From: Ophioderma brevispina
Taxonomy: Eukaryota > Echinodermata > Ophiuroidea > Amphilepidida > Ophiodermatidae
DNA length: 64,000 nucleotides
Direction: 5' to 3'
Assembly: GCA_023653785.1 (NCBI GenBank)
Contig: JAMKCH010087982.1
Location: 1-64,000, forward strand
Positions within the stretch are counted from its first letter, which is position 1, and every line of letters starts with the position of its first letter. Below, piece by piece: positions 53,389 to 64,000 of this stretch. The translations under genes were made by a program, and so were the position numbers. The notes below the pieces were generated by a model that worked only from the letters and a program-made list of their open reading frames with translations, did not search any database and was not told where the DNA came from.

Positions 53389-54594
53389 TGCAGCTCGACG
53401 GAGCAATCCTAGTCGCTGACTGGTAGATTAACGATTCAGAGTTGTTCCAAAGAAGTGGAGACTTTGAAGGCCGGTTTCAGGAATTAGCTCACATACCATT
53501 GCTATTTTATAATTGCTAATCCCACCCGGCACTTGTCAGATCAATATCTTACTCAGCCTGCAGAATACAATGTCTGAATGGTATTCAATTAAGCCTGTCG
53601 GATCAGTAAATGCTGGCAGGAATATCAGCATTTTGCTATGCCCATGGCAATTAATGCCATTTTTTTTTTTTTTTTTTTTGTTCAATAGTTATGAGTCAAA
53701 ATAGGTTCAAGGTCACAATGGGGGTAAATTTTCAGATATATCCGTTCGTTATAAAAATGGTGTCAAATTGTTCGTCTAATGGTACAGAACTCGAAAATAT
53801 ACTGGCTGCACCATCTATAATATTCGTTGCATAATTGGAACGCAAAATGTGACTGGAGGCTACAGGGTCTATGGGAGGTCACTAGTCATAGCTCTGTAAT
53901 TCTTATATAGAAAGTACAAACAAAGAATCTATTTACATTTACTTATCTAGTGGGACAAATTTAACAGTTTACAACCAGTCCGATCAAAATCGGACCATTC
54001 TATGAATTTTACCCCAGGCTGACCTTGAACTGTTATGAGCCTATTGTACTAAAACTATAACGCGTAGATAGGGCAAACTATACCTTTTTTTAAACCTTAG
54101 GAGTAGCCCAATAAATTGGTACATCATTTAAATCAATTCGAACAATTCTATTTGTTTACCCCTGTACAAACGTTTCCCCCTTATTTCTACATGTTCCACT
54201 AGGTTGATTTTGGTAGACTTTTAATACATTATTTTTGGACTATTTCACAGTATATTAACACCAAAATTGTTTCTGTTGCAATTTGTGTGGGGTCAAATCA
54301 TAAAATTATTGGACTAGATAGGGTGCAGCTCGACGGAGCAATCCTAGTCGCTGACTGGTAGATTAACGATTCAGAGTTGTTCCAAAGAAGTGGAGACTTT
54401 GAAGGCCGGTTTCAGGAATTAGCTCACATACCATTGCTATTTTATAATTGCTAATCCCACCCGGCACTTGTCAGATCAATATCTTACTCAGCCTGCAGAA
54501 TACAATGTCTGAATGGTATTCAATTAAGCCTGTCGGATCAGTAAATGCTGGCAGGAATATCAGCATTTTGCTATGCCCATGGCAATTAATGCCA
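53389..54594. mobile_element. TRIM-like element, second copy
   Basis: Same as 130-1335: 271-bp repeats at 53389-53659 and 54324-54594, with the T tract at 53660-53679. Confidence 0.5.
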
Positions 54595-55034
54595 AAGACT
54601 GCCTGGAAATCTTGTTGCTTTGACTGTTTTTACAGAATGTAAAGATCTAAACTGTTTTCAAATAAGTGGAAGTGGATTCAGTAATGGTTCACTTCGTGAT
54701 GTGTGAATATTTTTCTATGCCCCTGGCCCTTTAAGATAATTTACAAAGTCAATATCCGCGCCACAACGCTCATAATACTCAAATCCAATGGCAAACGCTG
54801 ATTTTGATTTTGTCTTGTTCTGAATGACGTCACACCCATTAAGTGATTTCACATCATTCACAGATAACCTATTTTTGGTAGCATATTATTATGGCGTGAA
54901 CGTCGTTGGTTGTAAGAACCCAATCATGTTGAAGTAAAAGCAACTAATGCATACCCAGTGTCACAAAATAACAGTATGCATTCATGTTGCAAATTTGTCA
55001 GAAGTGTTGCATGCATCATAATTGCGATGCGATC

Positions 55035-55509
55035 TTAAAGACACTATCAGTGGTTTGCTAAATCAGAAAATTGCAAAAACAAATCTGATTTTTGCATGTC
55101 TGTAACAAGAATAGATATCCTAACATACCCAACAAATGCTAAGACTGGAAGCGACCTAATATATAGACAGAATCGGACATTTTAGTCATTACTGTCCGTA
55201 AGTACTTTTAGTGCAACACGTTTTTAGATGGAGATTCATATCTTCGAACATTGCGGTTTTCGTCCTTTTCTGTGAATTTTTCAGTTGCAAAAAATAACCA
55301 AGAGAATTCTACAGACTTATCCTTCACTTTTAAGGTATTTCTACACTGTTAAAAATGGGTATTTTGACTGGCAACTTGGACTCGCAACGTGTAAATAACT
55401 GTATTGTGAGTCCCAGTTGCCAGTTAAAATACCGTTTTTTACAATTATTTTTAACAGTGTACAAATTTCAAATATTTTGACTCTTTTGAGTGAGTTACAT
55501 GAAAGTATC
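55035..55509 (+). mobile_element. Family B MITE, interrupted, second copy
   Basis: Same as 1776-2250. Confidence 0.6.
55344..55459. mobile_element. 116-bp TA-flanked MITE, second copy
   Basis: Same as 2085-2200, including both TA duplications. Confidence 0.85.
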
Positions 55510-55771
55510 TGAAAAGTGTACTTATGCAGAGTCATTAATTAAATTTATAGTTTGCTGTAATATTTCTAGAATAATAATCAATATAAATGCAGCAATTTGA
55601 TACAATTACTCAGTCCCTTTTCTCTCTTTCTGTCCCCTTTCTCGAATGTACAAATTGATGTATAAGTCTACGCGTGAATAAAATATGAAGAAACAAATCG
55701 TTTCAAATGCATCGGGTTATCATTTACCTTCCCCCAGTCTGTCAAGATTTACTGTTACGCATTCATTCAAT

Positions 55772-55810
55772 TACTCACTCACTCACTCACCCACCCACCC
55801 ACTCACACAC
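55772..55810. repeat. ACTC/ACCC microsatellite, second copy
   Basis: Same length and irregularities as 2513-2551. Confidence 0.9.
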
Positions 55811-56620
55811 GAAGGGGTAACCTTTGTCTACAGTTAACCTATAGAATTGTGCCAGTGATGAAGGAAGGGTTATATACTCGTCAAATGTAGCCCTAATTAG
55901 ACGCTTGAACCCTTATCCTAGACATATATTGAGACTATGTTATTATAATCATTGAGTGTGCAGTAAAGAAATGTCAACTGTCCTACTCTGAACAGGGATA
56001 AAACTTTCAATTTGTTAAATTAAAATTTTAATTATTTATTTGCCAGAGATAAACCTACAAAAGAACTTTCTAAGCTCAACAAAGGCAGAGAAACAATCGG
56101 GTTAATATTCGGTTTTATATGAGACTGTTCAATAACAGAAGATTAGAGCATGCAGTAATGGCATTGTACCATTCAAGCTGTTACGTGAAACAAATTTTAA
56201 ACATAGTTTTCAAATGTCTGGAAATGATTAGAACAATTATTCGCGAGTCATGGGAATATTATTCTTAGCAAGCATTTCCATTAATAGTCTTTTTCAGTCT
56301 AACATTTCGATGATTATCAATCTTGATTGTATGCACGACACATACTACTAAAATGCAATTTACCAATTAGCAACAAAACGATGGATGAGAGCAGGATGTA
56401 CTGAAACAGTAAAATTCTAAATCTAACACGATATTTTTAATTATTATGCATCTGTGGTGCAATACCATAGTGTGATTAGCGCGTACCGCCCAACACTGCA
56501 CAATACGCAAAATATCGGGCATTCGGTCATGCAACTCGTCAAGCAAATACTCTATTTTTATTAGTTTTTGAAGCAATTTTAAAACTATTTTGGTCAAGTC
56601 AGCTTCTTCATGCATAATAA

Positions 56621-56761
56621 TAATATTGGATGGCTTTTTTCGGCTGATAACAGAAAATATCGCCCTCGCCAAGAAAATATCAGGCTCGTCTTCGACTCGC
56701 CCGATATTTGATCTAGGCTCAGGCGATATTTTCTGTTATCAACCTCAGCCATCCAATATTA
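56621..56761. mobile_element. 141-bp hairpin MITE, second copy
   Basis: Same as 3362-3502. Confidence 0.75.
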
Positions 56762-57390
56762 TATAAATATCGCGTTTAAAAATGTGTTTGCATTTTAAAA
56801 TGCCAACTGAGATAAAGGTGAGGCATTTTCGATTTCAAAATTTCTAATGTAGTGATAGAATGCGTCAGGCATTCATTTTAAGGATGTTAAATAGACTGGA
56901 TAACCAGCTATTTCTTGTGTACTGTACTATATCCTAACGTTCCTTAATGCTATTTTTTGCCACTTTTCAAAAATCACGATGCGGATCCCTGCCTTGTTTT
57001 TAGGGGGAAATTGCCCTAGATCTGACAAGAAATGGTAGTCATTTTTTCGAAAAGGACGTTAGCGAGCTTCTTATCGTATCCAAACACAGTGAGTCTCAAA
57101 TGTGATCAGCCACAGGGTACGATATCTGGCTGCTTTACTGGCAGCTACGCTCTTGCATGCTCGCTACACTACGACGGATGTCTGGTGGAGCAATTCCTGC
57201 TAGGATGTATAAGTTGTCCGTTGAAGTTGAGCGAAGACATCCTGTGATAAGCCGGCAGGAGACATTTAAAAGCTTCTTGGAATGGGTTAATCTTTCTCAT
57301 ACAGGGCAAGCATAATCTGCATATGTGTAGCACAGGGCAAGTGCCGTCGATCTTGGGGTTGAGCAGGAGATGTTCAAAGATCTTGTATCG

Positions 57391-59091
57391 CTGAGGAGTG
57401 ATTCTAAAACAGAAGCCGGTAATTATCGCCCTGTTTCTATACTCAGTGTTGTATCTAAAATAATGGAACGTATCATGTATAGCCAATTGGAAGGGTATAT
57501 TAAAAATAAATCTCTTCTATATAATTCTCAATTTGGCTTCAGACCATCGTTCTCAACTGATGCATGGTTGATTCACCTGTCGGACCACATTAGGAAAGAA
57601 TGAGATAAAGGTAACTATACAGGTATGGTTGTATTGGATCTTCAGAAAGCGTTCGACACGGTGGATCATAAAATTTTGCTGGGTAAGTTGAGAGCAATGG
57701 GGCTGTCTGACAATGCTGTTAAATGGTTTTTGATCATATCTCACTGGCAGATCCTAGGTGGTTGACATTGACGGTACTTTATCCACCCCACGACAAATCA
57801 CCTGTGGGGTTCCGAGCTGTTCCGTAGGGGGTCCATCTTAGGTCCGCTGCTCTTCTTAATCTTATGTCAACGACATAAAAGCTGCCGCAGGGTGTAAATT
57901 GTTGCTTTATGTTGACGAATCAGCTTTGATGGTTTCACATAAGGATGTAGGCTTCATCCAGGAAAACTCAGTCTTGACCTCAAGTCAGTGAGTGAATGGC
58001 TTAGTGATAACAAACTCTCTCTCCATCTTGGGAAAACTGAGTCGATCCTGTTTGGTTCCAAGCGGAAGCTTAAGAAACAGTCTGAGCTGAATGTCGCATG
58101 TAATGGAACAAGTATTACTCCCAGTACAGCTATTAAATATCTTGGTCTAGATTTAGACCAGGCGTTATCAGGTGAAATCACTTACTCCAAAGTTATCAAA
58201 AAAACTCACTTCCGGCTTACGTTTTTGAATAGAAAGAGTAAATTTCTCAATAGTCATACAAAAAAGCTTTTGATTAATGCTCTAATACAATGTCATTACG
58301 ACTATGGGTGTAGTGTCTGGTATTCTGGTCTTAATAAAACTTCAGACATCACAAAATAAAGTTATTAGAAGTGTAGTGGATCTTCCACCTCGAGCTCACG
58401 TTGGAGCCCGGGAGTTCTGTAATTATCTGAACTGGTTACCTGTTGACCTCAGAGTTTCTCAGATTAAAATTTGTCATATTTTTCGGATACTGCATGATGA
58501 TAATCCAAGATATCTGAAAAGTGGCATCGCTAGAATCATTAATACTCATCATCATAACACCAGGTCAAGAACGATGTCTCTCTTCAAATCATCTATGGGG
58601 TCACATGGTCGTAAATCTTTCATTTTTTCAGCAATTAAGAACTGGAATTCCCTTCCCTCAGATATTCAACAAGTGACATCTAAACCACTCTTTAAAAAGA
58701 GGGCAAAATCACATTTGCTCATCAAATTTAAAAACAGTGAGGATTCATGTTTTGTAAGTTAAATGTTTTTTTAAATTAAGATTAATCTTATGTTTTTTTT
58801 TAATATAATGTTATATTTGATACACAATATTATGCAGGAAAAATATCCTATGTGCAAATATACTGGTTGGTTGAGGTTATTTGATGTTTACTGTGGTCAG
58901 TGTTTGGGGGGAATTGGGGGTGGTACATATATCTTTTATTTTGTGACCGTTTTATATTATAATTTTATTTTATTTCACTATTCATGTGCAATCCTAATTG
59001 TTATATTTGCTATGGAAATAAGTGCTGTACTTTCCGTGTGTTTTGGTTGTTTATCCTTGGAATATGCCTGAATAAATTGAAATGAAAGAAA
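57391..59091 (+). pseudogene. CR1/L2-like LINE reverse transcriptase, second copy
   Basis: Same truncation, stop, frameshifts and YVDE box (57908-57919) as 4132-5832. Confidence 0.8.
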
Positions 59092-60769
59092 TATGCTGCA
59101 AGAAGCTCTGGGATTAGATGGATCTTTCCAGGCTTTAGGAGTGACATACCATGTGCTTTCCTCCAGATATTTAGGACCATGTGAGAAATACGCGCAGTAC
59201 AAAGCTCAAGAAGTCACTCCTTGCCCTACTGATTTTCAGCTGTTCAGTTGAGATGTGTCAAGGCCGATACTGCTTTTCCTATTGAAGTTTACAATACCGG
59301 TGTGTGACAGGAGACATAGTCCTCCGAACTCTCTAGTCCACCTACAACGGTGAAGAATAGGGCACTCGATTCAGTTGACTCTTCAGCAACATCTAGTTTC
59401 ACAGCCTTTTTTCGTTTATAGTCTATGGATCCCGGAATATGGCTCCTGCCGCGACAAATTCTCCTTTTACACAGGTTTCCAGTTCGTCCATATTGAAGCG
59501 GCGAGTGAAACCAAGGTCACAAACGGTACCTCTTACGGTCTGTTGACTTCTTTGGGCGTCTTGCTGCACCTGGAATTTCAAAGTAGCTGGTAGGCAACTT
59601 CGCGGGTGTAACCCTTGGCTGCTGTGAGGTTTGTTCGATCGCCTTGCAGCTTTTGGATGTTAGACCATGCTTTCTTGCTGTTATGGGTCATATCAATGGA
59701 TTAAATTCAAGTGTGCAGATTTTGATCTTTTCCTGGGAGATCCTCTCGACACTTCCTCTCTTCAAGAAGTTGTTTTAGCTGAGATCTCTCGACACTTCCT
59801 CCCTAAGAAGTTGTTAGCTGAGAAAGGATCAGCGTCAACCGGGGTCGTATTTTTGACCTTGATATTATTTAGCCCACCATTCCTTGGAAAGGCCTGGTAT
59901 ATATTCGGTCCTAACGCCTCTGCATGAATCTTCTGGACAGTTCTTTTTCAATAGTGGCTAATTGTCATAGTTATTGGGTTTGGAGCAATTCTCTTCATGG
60001 TCTGATCCAAGTCGTCAGTAAATCCTTGCCAGTCTGCTTTCCTATAGTTAAAGCGCCGCTTAAAAGGCACTTTGTTTGGTCTTACTGCAGCGTTGACTTG
60101 GATACCGATTGGTCGATGTTGAGTTAGTGGAACAGGATCCAGAACAATCTTGCTACACAGGTTAGAGATGTTTTTACTAACAATAGCTAGATCGGGGTTG
60201 TAACCTCTCTTCCAACGGGCAATATAAAATGATGGCGGCAGTTTAAGGTCGTGAAGGAGACGTAGATGTTGGCTGTCTAACCATTCTTTAACAGCTTGTC
60301 CGTCTTTATTGGTTTCATTGTAGCCCCATTGGATACTGTGGTTGTTGAAATCGCCAATGAAGAAATGCGGTTTGGTGGAATTCCCGAGATTGAATTGAGG
60401 GTGCTTGAAATCTACTGATGAAGGTGTGTAGACTGATACAACTATGACAGAGCTGAGCTCAATGGTAATGACTTCTATGTTGTTGTCAGCAGACATTGAG
60501 GTTGCTTCTAGAACGGTGCATATTTTCACATATAGCACTTCCATACTGTCGACGTAGTCTCTCGATGGCAAAGACCATTCCTGTATGGTTGGGCGATGAC
60601 TATCAGTCCTCTGTGGGTTTCCTGCAGACATAGGATATCATGAAGATTGTTACAAATGTCAGCAATTATGTTACTTTTTGCATGAGAAAAACCTCACATT
60701 CAATGAAGCTATAGTCATGGCAAACCTTAGAAAAGGCCGGCGCTGGCCTCTAGTCCATCCATATCCAGG
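59092..60769 (-). pseudogene. LINE endonuclease fragment, second copy
   Basis: Same as 5833-7510, longest frame at 59948-60631. Confidence 0.8.
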
Positions 60770-60771
60770 GC

Positions 60772-61449
60772 TTAAATCATTCACGATGGAGGAACCCCTC
60801 CCTAGAATGTTTCCACAAATCTCTATCTTTAGCCATTCTTGTCCAAATTGGACCAAGTTGTTTTGTCATTTCGTCTCTCCATCTGGTTTTTGGACGTCCT
60901 GGCTTTCTGGTCCATTCTCTGGTGGTCCACTCTGTCACTCTGATGGTCCACCTGTTATCCTGCAATCTAGCAATGTGGCCTGCCATATGTTTGGCACTCC
61001 TAATGCAGTCGATAATATCAGTAACTCCTGTCTGTGATCGGATCCAGCAATTTCTCTTTTTATCTTGAAGTCTGATGCCAAGCATGATTCGCTCCATCTT
61101 CCTCTGTGCAACTGCAAGCATCTCCATCGTGGTGTTATTCAAAGCCCACGTTTCACTGCCGTATGTCATAACAGGAAGAATGTATTCATTGAACACCTTT
61201 CTCTTTAACTCCATACTTGTCTTTTTATTTTTCATGATGTTTTCCACTTTTGAAAATGCTGCCCAGCCTAGTCCAATTCTCCTTCTGATCTCAGGCAGTA
61301 AGTCACCATCACGCGTCACTGTCTTCCCAAGGTAGATGTAGCTGTTGACCTCTTCAATGACTTTCCCGTCTACATGATATGGGAATACTTGAGAAATGAT
61401 GTTATGGAAGAACAGTGTTTGGTGGCCGGTGGTGTAGAGATTGGCTTCA
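60772..61449 (-). pseudogene. RTE-type LINE C-terminus, second copy
   Basis: Same as 7513-8190, open frame 60777-61319. Confidence 0.85.
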
Positions 61450-61604
61450 CTTGCGAGCAGTTACTGACAGGGGAGACCACGGGACGGTTCTCTACTTAAG
61501 GATATAGGGAGCTGCCATGCTGCCTTTTGTGTGCATTTACAACAATATTGACGTTAGGTTAGAAAGGGCTAGTAAAATTATAATACATAATACACAACAA
61601 TCTC

Positions 61605-61881
61605 TTTACCTTTCAATGTATGCATGTGTATGTCTGCCTGTCTGTATGTATGTATATGTATGTATGTGTGTATGTGCGTGTGTATGTATGTGCGCGCGTG
61701 TGTGTGTAGGTAGGTAGGTATGTGTGTATGCTTGTATGTATGTGTGTGTTTATGTATGTTATGTATGTGTGTATGTATTTATGTTTATGCACGCATGTTT
61801 GAATGTATGTGTGTGTGTGTGTTTGTTATGTATGTGTGTGTGTGTGTGGTGTGTGTATGTGAGTGTGTGCGTGGGTGTGTG
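61605..61881. repeat. TG/TATG-rich microsatellite, second copy
   Basis: Identical array to 8346-8622, which is notable for a fast-mutating sequence. Confidence 0.95.
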
Positions 61882-62382
61882 AAATAAAAACAGGGGAGTA
61901 AGGAATCTTAATAAACCGTTGTTTGAATCTTGACAGTTTCTTTACGATGGAAGCTTCTAGACTGATTAAAATGCCATTGCTCGTACGTGTGAATGCTTTA
62001 GATGTAGTTTTAATCTAATTTTGAATTGATTAAGTCAAGATTTTAAAAATCTTACCACCCATTTATTAAATTCGGGACGACTCTTAAAATGATTATGGCT
62101 GTTTAAGGCATTTCCCCTTATCTAATTGACTCCTAAAATTCATTTGCTTCCGAAATTAATGTGATTGTCCTTGAAGTATACCTGTTATTTGTCTCAGTTC
62201 TTCCCTATTTTAGTTATTAACTGTTCGAAGAAATACTAATGTAAAAATGACTATAATTAATTTCAATACTTCAAAATTTTCGGGTATAGTATAATATGGT
62301 TTTGACGTATGAGAGGTGTCCATTAGTTGCTTCAGGTTATAAAATATACCATGGCAAAAGCACTAAATAAAATATCAGTTAT

Positions 62383-64000
62383 ACAGGGTGACCCAATAAA
62401 AACTTTACCCAAAATGAAAGTGATATTTTTCCACTTTCTGTAATTTGATAGCTGTGGATTTTATTTTATCATAAAGAATGGGTAATTGAGCATCTTGCCT
62501 GAAAAAAATATTCATTTTGGTTGAGTGGTTTTCAAGATATGGTCCAACGAACAATGAGTCAGCAAAACTTGTCCATGGGTATTTCATGATAAGTACACAT
62601 CAATTGTTTTGGCAACCGGGCTTTTCAAATCTGAAATCATAGCATGCAGTTGTGCTAAATATCAGTTTTCTGTCTTGTGTCAGGGCGGGCTTTTCAAATC
62701 TAAAATCATACTGTAGCGTGCAGTTGTGCTTAAAGCCAGATATCTTTCTTGAACGAGAACTTACAACATTCTCATAGTAAAGACACCTCAATTTACGCCA
62801 CAACAACGAGCCTTCGCGGTTAAAATTTACTACCAAACTGGTAGCTATGTAGCTGTGCAACGGCAATGGCCAAACAGGTTCCCTGGAGTGAGAGTACCAA
62901 TCAAGCCTGCTATCTGTAACATGAGAAAACTGTTTGAAGCAGAGGGAACTTTGGAAAATTTCAACAAAGGACGAAGCGGACGGCCAAGGAGCGTCAGAAC
63001 ACCTAGGTAAGCTGTAAGACAGGAGCTTCGCAACAACTCACGTTTAAGCATAAGGAGAAACCATGTCGCAAATGTCTCCAGATCGTTATTTCAGCGCATC
63101 GTTAGTGATGACATCAATTGGCATCCATACAAAATTGTGAGACGCCATAATTTGGATGCAGGTGATCCTCAACGTAGGCTGGCGTTTTGCAATTGGCTAA
63201 TCAACAGATCACGGCGCCTCTTAAGAGAATTTGTTGTTGTTGATTAGGCCAAATTTTTCAATGACTGCCCAGATAGCACTGCAATGGTGGTCCAATACTG
63301 GACCAATATTTATTATTTATTGGCCCTATATTGGTTTACAATATTGGATAAATATATTTTGCTCATTGGCCCAAAATTGGCCAAATATTGATACAATATT
63401 GGTTATATATTGGATCAATGTTGGGCCCAAGCTGGCCCTGTTTATTTTGTTCTCTACATTGGACCAATACTGGACCAATGATTGTAACCAATGTTGTACC
63501 GGTGTTGTGCCAATGATGGCCCTATGTTCTTTACAACATTATTTTTAATGGAATTTTTTTTCAAGCTGCTATTTTTAAATAAATTAATTAGATAATTTCG
63601 AGCTACTCACATAGTTAATATATTTAATGAAACTGGTATAATATAGTATAATGTCATTGAAATAATGTGCTCTGTTTAAAACACCCATTGTTGAGACCTG
63701 AGACGAATATACCTTTGAGACATATTAGTGTATTCCTATATGTATTTGACTGAGTTCTCGCCCTGCTATTTTTAAGCAATCAATTGCTTTTAAGTCAATA
63801 ATGGGCCAATATTATCCCAATAATTGGCTCTATATTGGCTGCTTGTCTTGGGTCAATATTCTTCACCAATATTGGACCAGTAAGGGGTGCCACAGCTGCC
63901 ACTGGAAAACCATTATTGGCGCAATATGCAATAGCCACGTGTTACCGATGCCAAGATTACCAACGGAATACCATTATTGCCCTTGGAGAGCCAATAAAGG
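62383..64000 (+). mobile_element. DUF4817-type Tc1/mariner element, second copy, cut by the window end
   Basis: Same left terminus, N-terminal domain and first catalytic Asp as 9124-11406. The part after the nested MITE lies beyond the window. Confidence 0.8.
63267..64000. mobile_element. CCAATATTGG-rich MITE, second copy, cut by the window end
   Basis: Left terminus GCCCAGATAGCA after TGACT, as at 10008. The right terminus is outside the window. Confidence 0.8.

Larger units (their letters stand above)
53260..64000. repeat. Second copy of the 53,259-bp-period direct repeat
   Basis: Identical in all compared reading frames and landmarks to 1-10741. It reaches the end of the window, so its true length is unknown. 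The left junction is seamless: the LINE tail fragment runs to the T tract 53259-53273 and straight into the repeat. Confidence 0.95.

Noticed and set aside
1..64000. Plasmid, phage or bacterial mobile island because of apparent circularity
   Set aside because: All recognisable content is animal-type: spliced GPCR, LINEs, Gypsy, SINE and MITEs. No replication or phage genes are seen.

Overview
The window is eukaryotic, most likely from a non-vertebrate animal. It holds one metazoan-type class C GPCR exon block with a GT splice donor, and is otherwise AT-rich non-coding DNA packed with animal transposons: CR1/L2-like and RTE LINEs, a Gypsy LTR element, a DUF4817-type Tc1/mariner element, hAT-like elements, TTAA- and TA-flanked MITEs, and a tRNA-derived SINE. 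The receptor type and the repeat style would suit a marine invertebrate deuterostome, but nothing here fixes the species. There are no bacterial operons, rRNA genes, intact tRNAs or CRISPR arrays. All similarities were judged by eye.

The dominant structural fact is that bases 1-10741 reappear at 53260-64000 at a constant offset of 53259. Every reading frame compared is identical in both copies, as are the poly-T, TG-rich and other simple repeats. The window also begins inside the same T tract that precedes the second copy. It therefore reads either as a 53,259-bp circle run past its start, or as a very recent or artefactual tandem duplication.

Layout of the repeat unit. 1-11.4 kb: a TRIM-like element with identical 271-bp direct repeats, several MITEs, three decayed LINE fragments, a TG-rich microsatellite, and a DD41D Tc1/mariner element split by an 819-bp MITE. 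11.4-18.2 kb: SINE-like DNA, a 3.6-kb long-inverted-repeat element and three more MITEs. 18.5-20.6 kb: the receptor, minus strand, with a one-base frameshift and an exon ending in TM4. 21.7-24.9 kb: tandem repeats rich in AGGTCA half-sites. 24.9-30.6 kb: a LINE split by a 3.86-kb hAT-like insertion. 31.5-32.4 kb: a long-TIR element with relatives at 42.7 and 46.5 kb. 32.7-38.8 kb: a decayed Gypsy element on the minus strand with its 5' LTR and primer-binding site but no visible 3' LTR. 38.9-47.5 kb: MITEs and SINE. 48.7-50.5 kb: a weak ORF and a 57-bp minisatellite that encodes 19-residue repeats. 51.2-53.25 kb: hAT-like end, AT-rich DNA and a LINE tail.

No pathway or operon can be described. 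The only host gene recognised is the receptor, and its last transmembrane helices are not found anywhere in the unit. Several insertions can be proven from the sequence, because target-site duplications or an uninterrupted paralogue within the window show the site before insertion.
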